Shown here: piece after piece, positions 34,377 through 40,197 of the stretch | Numbering within the stretch: position 1 is the stretch's first letter | Layout: each line of letters begins with the position of its first letter | Origin: a virus | Strand: one strand, 5' to 3' | DNA length: 42,651 nucleotides | Virus record (IMG/VR): IMGVR_UViG_3300047361_000042 | Location: 1 to 42,651 of that record | The notes under the pieces: model-generated | Seen by the model: only the letters and a program-made list of their open reading frames with translations | Database searches by the model: none | What the model was told of the DNA's origin: nothing | Made by a program: the position numbers and the translations under genes

Positions 34377-34469
34377 ATGAATAATAACAGAAAATTAACT
34401 GAAACGCAAAAAGGTAACTTAATACTTACTATCACTTTAATAATAATACTAACAAATATAATATCATGA
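34377..34469 (+). CDS. Small membrane peptide (30 aa)
   Basis: The frame has a short polar N-terminus (MNNNRKLTETQKG) and a hydrophobic stretch of about 15 residues (NLILTITLIIILTNIIS). Its stop overlaps the next start as ATGA. The start is 22 bases after the minihelix. Probably a single-pass membrane peptide; function unknown. Confidence 0.5.
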   Translation: MNNNRKLTETQKGNLILTITLIIILTNIIS

Positions 34470-34606
34470 ATTTAACTAAAATCTACAGCGAACTTCAACA
34501 AATCGATGAGTTCCACGCTAACTTCAATCCAACTAGTGAATCAAAAGCTAGAATGAGAAAACTAATCTCACTAATACCAATATCTAAATACGATAGAGTA
34601 AGATGA
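34466..34606 (+). CDS. Small early protein (46 aa)
   Basis: Begins MNLTKIYSELQQIDEFHANF; helical, with a basic C-terminus. It is joined to both neighbours by ATGA overlaps, the usual coupling in this early arm. No family is recognised. Confidence 0.55.
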   Translation: MNLTKIYSELQQIDEFHANFNPTSESKARMRKLISLIPISKYDRVR

Positions 34607-34746
34607 TATACACTTTAAATACACATTACGCTAAAGATATTGATCTCACTTGGGCAATACTCAGACAAATGAGTGATGAACTAACAAGAGCAGATGTGGA
34701 AGGCATTGTGCTTACACACAAACTAAATACGATTGATAATGGATAA
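34603..34746 (+). CDS. Small early protein running through element copy 3 (47 aa)
   Basis: Begins MIYTLNTHYAKDIDLTWAIL. Its last eleven residues are encoded by element copy 3 and its stop codon is the TAA of GGATAATA. The gene is coupled to the preceding one by ATGA and overlaps the start of the next (ATG 34739). It shows that the element is tolerated inside coding sequence. Confidence 0.55.
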   Translation: MIYTLNTHYAKDIDLTWAILRQMSDELTRADVEGIVLTHKLNTIDNG

Positions 34747-34748
34747 TA
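34718..34748 (+). promoter_or_regulatory. Early 31-bp element, copy 3
   Basis: Consensus box ACAAACTAAATACGA, eight bases, GGATAATA, then five bases to an ATG (34754). An in-frame ATG at 34739 lies inside the spacer. It heads the 79/142-residue gene pair. Confidence 0.75.
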
Positions 34749-34978
34749 ATAATATGAATACAGAATTTAAAGACTATCCCGCTTCAGAAATCAAAGCAAA
34801 GTTACAACAATGTCTTGACTATGAAGCAAAATACGGTGCAATACCACAAGTAACTGCTGTGAAAAAATGGTGTAACAGCTATGAATATCGCAAGCGTGAG
34901 TGGCAATGGCGTCAAAATGTCGCTAAATCAATCAATTTTAACACAGATTACACTAAACCTTATTACAATGAGTTATAA
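34739..34978 (+). CDS. Early hypothetical protein (79 aa)
   Basis: Helical and charged; central LQQCLDYEAKYGAIPQVTAV and aromatic/basic KREWQWRQNVAKS. The start may be ATG 34739, inside the element, or ATG 34754 just after it (74 residues); the latter fits the spacing of the other copies. It overlaps the next gene by eleven bases. No family recognised. Confidence 0.55.
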   Translation: MDNNNMNTEFKDYPASEIKAKLQQCLDYEAKYGAIPQVTAVKKWCNSYEYRKREWQWRQNVAKSINFNTDYTKPYYNEL

Positions 34979-35396
34979 AACATGGAAACTCGAGCAAGAA
35001 TCGTATGAAAATGCATTCGCTAGACGACTACTAGTCGAGTATAATATCAAAGAAGTCACAACACAGCGTCAAGCTAAAAATGGTACAAGAGAATTTGAAT
35101 TTCCTGTGTCAGCAACTTCACCTAAAACTAGGTATACTAACTATAAATCTAAAAATAAACTAAGATTAGCAGTATATAAATCTGGTTATGTAAGAAATGT
35201 AAACTCTTGCTCGTCTAACTATCAACTAAATCCAGTGTACAAATCAGAGCGTAGACAAATGTTTTTAACTGAAGAAGGTAAACTTAAAACATACATTTAT
35301 GATAGTATTACTAGAGTTAAAATATGGAATACTATGGCTAGAATGAAATTTATGCTAGACTTCTATTTAAAAAACTACTTTTATGGTAAATTATAA
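34968..35396 (+). CDS. Early basic hypothetical protein (142 aa)
   Basis: Starts at ATG 34968 (MSYKTWKLEQESYENAFARR), inside the previous gene, which gives the usual short coupling overlap; the upstream in-frame region belongs to that gene. The protein is very basic and rich in Tyr, Lys and Arg, with many YKS-type repeats, suggesting nucleic-acid binding. The last third is a helix (ITRVKIWNTMARMKFMLDFY). The gene ends two bases before element copy 4. Function unknown. Confidence 0.6.
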   Translation: MSYKTWKLEQESYENAFARRLLVEYNIKEVTTQRQAKNGTREFEFPVSATSPKTRYTNYKSKNKLRLAVYKSGYVRNVNSCSSNYQLNPVYKSERRQMFLTEEGKLKTYIYDSITRVKIWNTMARMKFMLDFYLKNYFYGKL

Positions 35397-35397
35397 T

Positions 35398-35428
35398 ACA
35401 AACTAAATACGATAACTAACGGATAATA
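35398..35428 (+). promoter_or_regulatory. Early 31-bp element, copy 4
   Basis: Consensus ACAAACTAAATACGA, eight bases, GGATAATA, then seven bases to the ATG of the 48-residue gene. It begins two bases after the upstream stop codon. Confidence 0.8.
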
Positions 35429-35435
35429 ATTATAT

Positions 35436-35582
35436 ATGAAAAAAATCAAATTCAATCAAGAAACAGGTAATGCTATTATCGAAACAGATAATGGCTACAA
35501 AGCTCTAACTAGACTACATCAAAACACAGAATACACAGATTACTTAAACTGGTATACTATAAATGATAGAATTTATGTGTAG
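35436..35582 (+). CDS. Small early protein (48 aa)
   Basis: Begins MKKIKFNQETGNAIIETDNG, a compact beta-rich pattern with a Tyr-rich C-terminal half. Placed exactly behind element copy 4, and overlapping the next frame by 20 bases. No family is recognised. Confidence 0.55.
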   Translation: MKKIKFNQETGNAIIETDNGYKALTRLHQNTEYTDYLNWYTINDRIYV

Positions 35583-35823
35583 TAACATACAAGAGCTGAA
35601 GCAATATGTTGCAAACAAGCGTAAAAAACGTGGTTTTCAACACTATGAGCTTAACAAAGTGCACGGTACTTGTCAACCATTTACCGATCGCGAGTACAAA
35701 CAGGTAAAAATATACCAAAAATCTAACTATAGTAAGCGTAAAAAGCATGTTTACACTAGTTATTGGCGAGAGTATACGCAGAAATATACTGTAGATCAAC
35801 TAAAATTAATAAATAAAGTATGA
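35563..35823 (+). CDS. Early basic protein (86 aa)
   Basis: Begins MIEFMCSNIQELKQYVANKR, or four codons later at MCSN. Rich in Lys, Arg, Tyr and Gln, with RKKRGF and KRKKHVY patches; likely nucleic-acid binding. It overlaps both neighbours (20 bases before, ATGA after). Unknown family. Confidence 0.55.
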   Translation: MIEFMCSNIQELKQYVANKRKKRGFQHYELNKVHGTCQPFTDREYKQVKIYQKSNYSKRKKHVYTSYWREYTQKYTVDQLKLINKV

Positions 35824-36023
35824 GTAAAATGAAAATTATAGATGAAATAGCAGATGCTCAAGTCTCTTACATCAAAGAAACATTGTATGATTCTGTTCAG
35901 TGGGCTATTGATGGTTCAGAACTAGATCATAACAAACTAGAAGGTGACGAGTACAATCAATTAATGCACATGATTATGTGTGCTACAATAGAAAAATTAC
36001 ATGCAGGATTAGATGAACACTAA
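35820..36023 (+). CDS. Early acidic helical protein (67 aa)
   Basis: Begins MSKMKIIDEIADAQVSYIKE. Mostly helical and acidic, with several His near the end (LMHMIMCATIEKLHAGLDEH). ATGA-coupled to the preceding gene, and overlapped by the next. Unknown; possibly a small anti-host factor, which cannot be shown. Confidence 0.55.
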   Translation: MSKMKIIDEIADAQVSYIKETLYDSVQWAIDGSELDHNKLEGDEYNQLMHMIMCATIEKLHAGLDEH

Positions 36024-36147
36024 AAAACTAAGACATAAGCACGTTAAACTACTTAAAATTACTAGGCAAGACGCTGAACGTATAGAACTTGAGTGGTTTA
36101 GGCGTTACAATTTACAAACTAAATACGAAAATAATTGGATAATATAA
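36013..36147 (+). CDS. Small basic protein running through element copy 5 (44 aa)
   Basis: Begins MNTKKLRHKHVKLLKITRQD and ends LQTKYENNWII, the last residues being encoded by element copy 5 in another frame than at copy 3. The start overlaps the previous gene's last codons. Basic helix; unknown function. Confidence 0.5.
   Translation: MNTKKLRHKHVKLLKITRQDAERIELEWFRRYNLQTKYENNWII
36114..36144 (+). promoter_or_regulatory. Early 31-bp element, copy 5
   Basis: Consensus box, eight bases, GGATAATA, then TAAAT and ATG (36150). The segment after the spacer, GGATAATATAAATATG, is identical to copy 6. It heads the Cys-rich gene and the tRNA region. Confidence 0.8.
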
Positions 36148-36149
36148 AT

Positions 36150-36338
36150 ATGAGATGTAAATGTAACAACAAAATACCGGCAGGCAGAATAGCATTAGGT
36201 TATTCAAATTGTGTAAACTGCAGCGCAACACAGCAATATAGTTATATTCCTATTATTGCTAACAAACAAGTTCTTGAATTACAAATAGTAAGCCAAGAAC
36301 TAAGCGATCAAGTACACAAAGCTTGGCGTAGAAAGTAA
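36150..36338 (+). CDS. Small zinc-ribbon-like protein (62 aa)
   Basis: The first 25 residues carry CKC and CVNC pairs (MRCKCNNKIPAGRIALGYSN then CVNCS), a knuckle arrangement that could bind zinc. The rest is helical and basic (SDQVHKAWRRK). The start is the ATG right after element copy 5; the frame is open upstream through the element only as a result of its AT content. It may bind nucleic acid or RNA polymerase. Family not recognised. Confidence 0.6.
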   Translation: MRCKCNNKIPAGRIALGYSNCVNCSATQQYSYIPIIANKQVLELQIVSQELSDQVHKAWRRK

Positions 36339-36582
36339 CAGAGGCTAGACGAGTAGCTTAATTAGGTGTCATACTCACAAACATGTGATCGTCGACGCAC
36401 ATAAGTGAATAGCTAGCAGAGAGGCGGCGGCATACAGGTCACGTTAGGTAGATCGGTACAATTACACATTAATTTATAATTAATAGTAATGGTAATTTAA
36501 TTACTGTACCAGTACGAAACAGAAAGTGTGGATAAATGACAATACTAGTTAACTACCTGTCCACAACTGGTGCCTCTCATAA
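36339..36582 (+). ncRNA. Structured non-coding region upstream of the tRNA cluster
   Basis: About 240 bases with no ATG frame of note, the first half being clearly more GC-rich than nearby genes. A three-way junction can be drawn at 36455-36510: GGTACA/TGTACC (6 bp) encloses hairpins ATTAATT-TAT-AATTAAT (36468-36484) and GTAAT/ATTAC (36486-36504). Other short hairpins lie at 36344-36357 and 36374-36387. It could be a small RNA, or the 5' part of a larger RNA that ends in the tRNA-like element. No known RNA family is recognised; the tmRNA tag and the RNase P core were looked for and not found. Confidence 0.4.
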
Positions 36583-36664
36583 GGGAGTGATAAGGTAAGA
36601 TCAAACTATGAACCAATCGGATGGATACGGTTTGATAACGGCGGTTCGACTCCGCCCACTTCCA
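36583..36664 (+). tRNA. tRNA-like element with an extended hairpin in place of the anticodon arm
   Basis: The acceptor GGGAGTG pairs with CACTTCC (36657-36663, one G-U), with discriminator A. The T-arm GGCGG-TTCGACT-CCGCC is perfect. Where the anticodon arm should be, ATCAAAC pairs with GTTTGAT (36600-36606/36630-36636), and the 23-base inside can extend with TAT/ATA and CCA/TGG around an ATCGGA loop. There is no seven-base anticodon loop, and the D-arm is reduced to about ten bases. The plan recalls the tRNA-like domain of tmRNA. Alternatives are a degenerate tRNA or a copy of a host tRNA 3' end (attachment site). It ends five bases before tRNA-Met. Confidence 0.45.
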
Positions 36665-36669
36665 CTAAA

Positions 36670-36742
36670 TGCGGCGTAGAGCAGTGGCCAGCTCGTCGGG
36701 CTCATAACCCGAAGGTCGGGGGTTCGAATCCTTCCGCCGCAA
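36670..36742 (+). tRNA. tRNA-Met(CAT), initiator type
   Basis: Canonical 73-base cloverleaf: acceptor TGCGGCG/CGCCGCA, D-stem GAGC/GCTC, anticodon stem TCGGG/CCCGA, loop CTCATAA, T-loop TTCGAAT, discriminator A, no encoded CCA. Three consecutive G-C pairs in the anticodon stem and A11-U24 in the D-stem are initiator hallmarks. The first pair is U1-A72, whereas classical bacterial initiators have a C1/A72 mismatch, so the assignment to fMet is strong but not complete. The T-stem holds two G-U pairs. Confidence 0.9.
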
Positions 36743-36763
36743 CTAACATTAAATAAATAAATT

Positions 36764-36976
36764 ATGCCAAACATGAGTTATTGCAGGTTCGAGAACACTG
36801 CAAGAGCGTTAAGAGACTGTGTAAACGCTATACAAGATAATGAAGTCAATGATCTAAGTACATATGAAGTTAATGGCTTAGCAGAACTACAACTACTTGC
36901 TATGGATATTGTAGCAATGCAAGATGAGATCGGCGAAATAATCGATAGTAACAAAGAGAGATTTGTTACAAACTAA
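36764..36976 (+). CDS. Conserved small phage protein (70 aa)
   Basis: Opens MPNMSYCRFENTARALRDCV. I recognise this opening ('MPNMSYCRFENT---L-DC') from many phages, with no function assigned. The rest is helical and acidic. The start lies 21 bases after tRNA-Met in an A/T leader. Its stop codon is the TAA inside element copy 6 (ACAAACTAA). Confidence 0.7.
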   Translation: MPNMSYCRFENTARALRDCVNAIQDNEVNDLSTYEVNGLAELQLLAMDIVAMQDEIGEIIDSNKERFVTN

Positions 36977-36998
36977 ATACGAATCAACACGGATAATA
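36968..36998 (+). promoter_or_regulatory. Early 31-bp element, copy 6
   Basis: Consensus ACAAACTAAATACGA, eight bases, GGATAATA, then TAAAT-ATG (37004). The stop codon of the upstream gene lies within the first box. Confidence 0.8.
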
Positions 36999-37003
36999 TA
37001 AAT

Positions 37004-37237
37004 ATGAGATTAAAAACAATTTATGACAAACTAAAACCAGGTTTTAAGTTGTCACTACAAGAAAATGCTAGAAAATATTCTAGCGCTAAAAGACTTAAGT
37101 ATGCGCTTATGTCTGAAACATCATGGTATGACTTAACTATAAGTCAAATATCTGATATATCAGTATACTGTGACATAAAAACTTACAATTTATCTGCTCA
37201 AGATATAATGTATGGTAACTCTATAATTAACAAATAA
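37004..37237 (+). CDS. Early hypothetical protein (77 aa)
   Basis: Begins MRLKTIYDKLKPGFKLSLQE. Basic N-terminal helix, then Ser/Tyr-rich mixed structure (SETSWYDLTISQISDISVYC). Its ATG is placed exactly as at copy 5 behind the element. One base separates it from the next gene. Unknown family. Confidence 0.6.
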   Translation: MRLKTIYDKLKPGFKLSLQENARKYSSAKRLKYALMSETSWYDLTISQISDISVYCDIKTYNLSAQDIMYGNSIINK

Positions 37238-37238
37238 T

Positions 37239-37487
37239 ATGGAAATAGATATAAAAAACAGAGCACATGATAAAGCTTTTGCTACTATATACAGTCTTGA
37301 TACTGACATTAGCAGGTTAAAGCAAGAAATAAAAGATGATATGACACCTTTTATAACTATAGAACAATTACAAGGCGTATTAGATCACACTAAAAGACAG
37401 CGTCAAGTGTGGGATTATATAGCATCATTAATAGAAAAAGATCACGAAAGAATAGATTATCTTGATATACAACAACAATTGTCTTAA
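37239..37487 (+). CDS. Early coiled-coil protein (82 aa)
   Basis: Begins MEIDIKNRAHDKAFATIYSL. Predicted by eye to be two long helices, SLDTDISRLKQEIKDD and the segment after the ITIEQLQGVL turn. It ends five bases before tRNA-Gln, so the mRNA and tRNA share a transcript. Unknown function. Confidence 0.6.
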   Translation: MEIDIKNRAHDKAFATIYSLDTDISRLKQEIKDDMTPFITIEQLQGVLDHTKRQRQVWDYIASLIEKDHERIDYLDIQQQLS

Positions 37488-37492
37488 AATAA

Positions 37493-37565
37493 TGACTCGT
37501 GGTGTAACTGGCAACACGTCTGGTTTTGGTCCAGAAGAGTCTAGGTTCGAGCCCTAGCGAGTCAA
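37493..37565 (+). tRNA. tRNA-Gln(TTG)
   Basis: Canonical 73-base cloverleaf: acceptor TGACTCG/CGAGTCA, D-stem GTGT/ACAC, anticodon stem TCTGG/CCAGA with loop TTTTGGT (anticodon TTG, reads CAA), T-arm CTAGG-TTCGAGC-CCTAG, discriminator A, CCA not encoded. CAA is the usual Gln codon in this AT-rich genome, so the tRNA suits phage codon use. The 3' flank CTAAC matches that of tRNA-Met. Confidence 0.95.
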
Positions 37566-37584
37566 CTAACTTAAATTTTATAAT

Positions 37585-37737
37585 ATGAATGAAAAATTAA
37601 CACCACACTTCTTTGTAAGTGTACTTAAATCCGCTATAAGAATATTCGGGTTTACTATGCTAATGTCATCTATACCATTTGGCATTACAATATTAATAAT
37701 CGCTGAAGTAATCAGCATATTTGAAGAATTGGTATGA
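37585..37737 (+). CDS. Small membrane protein (50 aa)
   Basis: Begins MNEKLTPHFFVSVLKSAIRI and has a hydrophobic stretch of about 25 residues (FGFTMLMSSIPFGITILIIA), so a single or hairpin membrane segment. Starts 19 bases after tRNA-Gln; ATGA-coupled to the next gene. Function unknown; an early membrane protein could serve superinfection exclusion, which is speculation. Confidence 0.6.
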   Translation: MNEKLTPHFFVSVLKSAIRIFGFTMLMSSIPFGITILIIAEVISIFEELV

Positions 37738-38228
37738 GTACTAGAAGCGTAACAATGGTGGTCGATAGATCACACGCAGAAGAACATGAAGCTGGCTTTG
37801 CACTTAAACCTCAATTGGTTAGTGATAAAGCTAATGTTCATATGTATCTACACCATGACGGTTATCCTGAGTGGAGAGGTATAGAGCTTGCTAACTGGAT
37901 TAATCACATGCAAGAATACAAAGGTTTTAACAACTTTGGTGATGGATCAAGAATAGCATCACATTTAGTACATGACTTTCATTACAATAGTCAATATCTA
38001 TATCCTAATGTTGACTCTGTAGATCATGAATATACATGGATTATATGGGTAGGTAAACCTGATGTGTGGTTAAGTGCTTATAATCAGTACAATAACGTAT
38101 GTGAATTTGTTGGCACACCTGACAAACTTATAAACAGGTATAAACAAAGAAACATGGGTTACACAGACTGGACTGAAAAGTTTTTAGTAGAAACTGACGC
38201 GGTAAATAGAACTAAAATTACAAACTAA
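37734..38228 (+). CDS. Conserved phage hypothetical protein (164 aa)
   Basis: Opens MSTRSVTMVVDRS and contains VHMYLHHDGYPEWRGIELAN, a pattern ('Y-HHDGYPE-RG--L') I recognise in a conserved family of phage and plasmid proteins of unknown function. The second half is aromatic-rich (YTWIIWVGKPDVWLSAYNQY). Its stop is the TAA in the first box of element copy 7. Probably a soluble alpha/beta domain. Confidence 0.7.
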   Translation: MSTRSVTMVVDRSHAEEHEAGFALKPQLVSDKANVHMYLHHDGYPEWRGIELANWINHMQEYKGFNNFGDGSRIASHLVHDFHYNSQYLYPNVDSVDHEYTWIIWVGKPDVWLSAYNQYNNVCEFVGTPDKLINRYKQRNMGYTDWTEKFLVETDAVNRTKITN

Positions 38229-38250
38229 ATACGATAAAATATGGATAATA
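38220..38250 (+). promoter_or_regulatory. Early 31-bp element, copy 7
   Basis: Consensus ACAAACTAAATACGA, eight bases, GGATAATA; an ATG (38250) overlaps its last base and another (38241) lies at the end of the spacer. It is the last copy and heads the ligase-to-sigma gene run. Confidence 0.8.
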
Positions 38251-38426
38251 TGTTTAAAGATGATCTAACGATCAATGCACAGAACATCTACGGAGGTATA
38301 AAATCTCACGAAGATGGAGAGTTACATACTCTTAAAGAAATGTTAGAAAGAATTGAAGCTTTAGAAGCTAGACAATCTGACATAAAATACTTTTTAAATA
38401 ACCCTTCTAAACTAGGATTATACTAA
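38241..38426 (+). CDS. Early hypothetical protein (61 aa)
   Basis: Begins MDNMFKDDLTINAQNIYGGI; residues 28-48 form a coiled coil (TLKEMLERIEALEARQSDIK). The start may be 38241 or 38250 (MFKDD). The stop overlaps the next start by one base. Unknown family. Confidence 0.55.
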   Translation: MDNMFKDDLTINAQNIYGGIKSHEDGELHTLKEMLERIEALEARQSDIKYFLNNPSKLGLY

Positions 38427-38698
38427 TGACAGAAAAACAGTATCAAAAACTATTAGATAGAATTAAGTTCGATCTATATCAAGAGTTTATTAACCCTGAA
38501 ACAGCATCTTATGGTATTAAATACGTAGAAGACGAACCTATATATGAAGGTAAATTGTCTGAGCGTGAAATACTACAAGACGAACTTGGCAGATTATGTA
38601 CACTTCAAAACAAATTTATTGATGATGAAGAGTATGAAAAAGCTGAGATAATGAAAAATAAAATAACTAAAATTCAAAATAAAATAGATAAATTATGA
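38426..38698 (+). CDS. Early protein with UVR-like helical hairpin (90 aa)
   Basis: Residues 53-88 (LGRLCTLQNKFIDDEEYEKA then EIMKNKITKIQNKI) match the plan of the UvrB/UvrC interaction motif: a helix, 'F-EEYEKA' turn, and a second helix. The N-terminal half is a charged helix and loop. The UVR link is pattern-based and moderate. ATGA overlap couples it to the DNA ligase, consistent with a DNA-related adaptor role. Confidence 0.55.
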   Translation: MTEKQYQKLLDRIKFDLYQEFINPETASYGIKYVEDEPIYEGKLSEREILQDELGRLCTLQNKFIDDEEYEKAEIMKNKITKIQNKIDKL

Positions 38699-39537
38699 TT
38701 AAACCAATGCTCGCATACAAAGTAGACAAAAAACCTGTCGACTGGTCCGAGAAAGTATACATTCAACCTAAGCTTGACGGCGTACGTTGTGTTATAACTC
38801 TCGATGAAAAAGAAAACATTAGATGTTTTTCTAGAACAGGTAAAGAATTTCACAACTTACAACACATTAAAGACTCATTAAAACCTTGGTTTGAGTTTCA
38901 TGATGATGTAATACTAGACGGTGAATTGTATAACCATGATCTAAGAGATAATTTCGAAAAGATTATATCATTAGTCAGAAAACAAAAACCAACTGAATCT
39001 GATAAGCTAGAAGCCGCAGAATTAGTACAATTTCATTGTTATGACTACATAGATCAAATGCATGATTACAGTACCAGAATGAATCAACTTGTTACAACTG
39101 ATATGTATTCTGATTGTGTTAAATATGTAGAAACTACTTTAGTTAATTCTAAAGAAGCTGCACAGTTAAGACATCAATACAATCTAAATAATGGCTATGA
39201 AGGCTCTATACTACGTCTAGATGCTCCTTATCAATGCAAAAGATCTTACAACTTACAAAAGTTTAAAGACTTTAGTGATACTGAAGCTACAATTATTGGC
39301 TACGAAGAAGGTAAAGGCAAACGCGAAGGTACTCTTGGCAAATTCTTAATGCAAGATGATGATGGCAACAAATTCGGTTGTCCTCCAGGTAAAGGCTACA
39401 ACTACAAAGCTCTAGCTAATATGCTTAAAAACATTCACGACTACATAGGTAAAACAGCTACGTTTACATATTTCGAACGTACTCAATACGGTAGTTACAG
39501 ACATCCATTGTTTAAAACTATTCGTAACTATGAGTAA
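38695..39537 (+). CDS. ATP-dependent DNA ligase (280 aa)
   Basis: Seals nicks with ATP. Nucleotidyltransferase motifs are in order: I QPKLDGVR with the adenylated Lys26, III LDGELYN (Glu77), IV EGSILR (169-174), V KFKDF (189-193). An OB-fold domain follows from about residue 197 (TIIGYEEGKGKR...). It is a minimal two-domain ligase of the kind common in phages, without N-terminal DNA-binding domain. It would act in phage replication and repair with the ERF protein downstream. Four-base overlap with the preceding gene. Confidence 0.93.
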   Translation: MIKPMLAYKVDKKPVDWSEKVYIQPKLDGVRCVITLDEKENIRCFSRTGKEFHNLQHIKDSLKPWFEFHDDVILDGELYNHDLRDNFEKIISLVRKQKPTESDKLEAAELVQFHCYDYIDQMHDYSTRMNQLVTTDMYSDCVKYVETTLVNSKEAAQLRHQYNLNNGYEGSILRLDAPYQCKRSYNLQKFKDFSDTEATIIGYEEGKGKREGTLGKFLMQDDDGNKFGCPPGKGYNYKALANMLKNIHDYIGKTATFTYFERTQYGSYRHPLFKTIRNYE

Positions 39538-39631
39538 GCTAGTGTGGCAATTATACAACGATAATATGATTAGTATGGAAGTTGCCAACATGCTACTAGA
39601 TCAACATTATAACAGAGTAAATAAGACATGA
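39530..39631 (+). CDS. Micro-ORF between ligase and next gene (33 aa)
   Basis: Begins MSKLVWQLYNDNMISMEVAN; helical. It overlaps the ligase end by eight bases and the next start by ATGA, which fits real coupled translation. Without it there would be an unusual 90-base gap. No family. Confidence 0.5.
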   Translation: MSKLVWQLYNDNMISMEVANMLLDQHYNRVNKT

Positions 39632-40197
39632 ATATATTTTATTTACACCCTGATCCAAATAAAGCTGCCGCTTATCATTATGACAAACATAAAGTTAAGA
39701 TGATACTCGAAGCAGCTCAAATGCTCTGTACAGCTCATCATCATTATGCTGAGTTGTATGAGTATGACGGTAGTTATATTCCTTACAAAAAAGCACATTA
39801 TAATCACCCTTCAACGCAATGGGCAAGAGAAAATATGCAAACGTATTTTTGGCTCTATGATTATATGATGGCGCTTGGTGAGGAATATACTAAACGTTAC
39901 AAGAAAAAGCACTTAAGTATAACTAAATGTGCTAAAGTATTGTTAAATCCTCCTGAAGGTATGCAAAATGGTCATTTTACAACGCCTCCACAATGTATGC
40001 CTGATGAGTATAAAGTAACTTGGAACAGTTTAAAAGCTTATTGGAATTATTATATTAACGATAAAAAATCTATAATTAATAAAGATGAAAAACCTTATAC
40101 TGAGTACCCTTTTAATGTCGACGATCTCGACGTCAGACTTGACCGTAACGGCAACTATATATCACGCTACCATCAAGCAAACAGACAGTACGCCTGA
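39628..40197 (+). CDS. Conserved phage protein of MNIFYLDP type (189 aa)
   Basis: Opens MNIFYLHPDPNKAAAYHYDK and contains HKVKMILEAAQMLCTAHHHY, HPSTQWARENMQTYFWLYDY and FTTPPQCMPDEYK, blocks I recognise as a widespread phage family of unknown function, sometimes annotated as related to pyrimidine-dimer glycosylases; I do not see enough to confirm that. Conserved His, Asp and Trp suggest an enzyme. The last 38 codons are overprinted by the next gene in another frame. Confidence 0.7.
   Translation: MNIFYLHPDPNKAAAYHYDKHKVKMILEAAQMLCTAHHHYAELYEYDGSYIPYKKAHYNHPSTQWARENMQTYFWLYDYMMALGEEYTKRYKKKHLSITKCAKVLLNPPEGMQNGHFTTPPQCMPDEYKVTWNSLKAYWNYYINDKKSIINKDEKPYTEYPFNVDDLDVRLDRNGNYISRYHQANRQYA

Noticed and set aside
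36339-36664. A complete tmRNA gene
   Set aside because: No tag-peptide frame ending in Ala-Ala and stop, and no 5' strand with the conserved D-analogue; only the tRNA-like 3' plan fits. Kept as a tRNA-like element.
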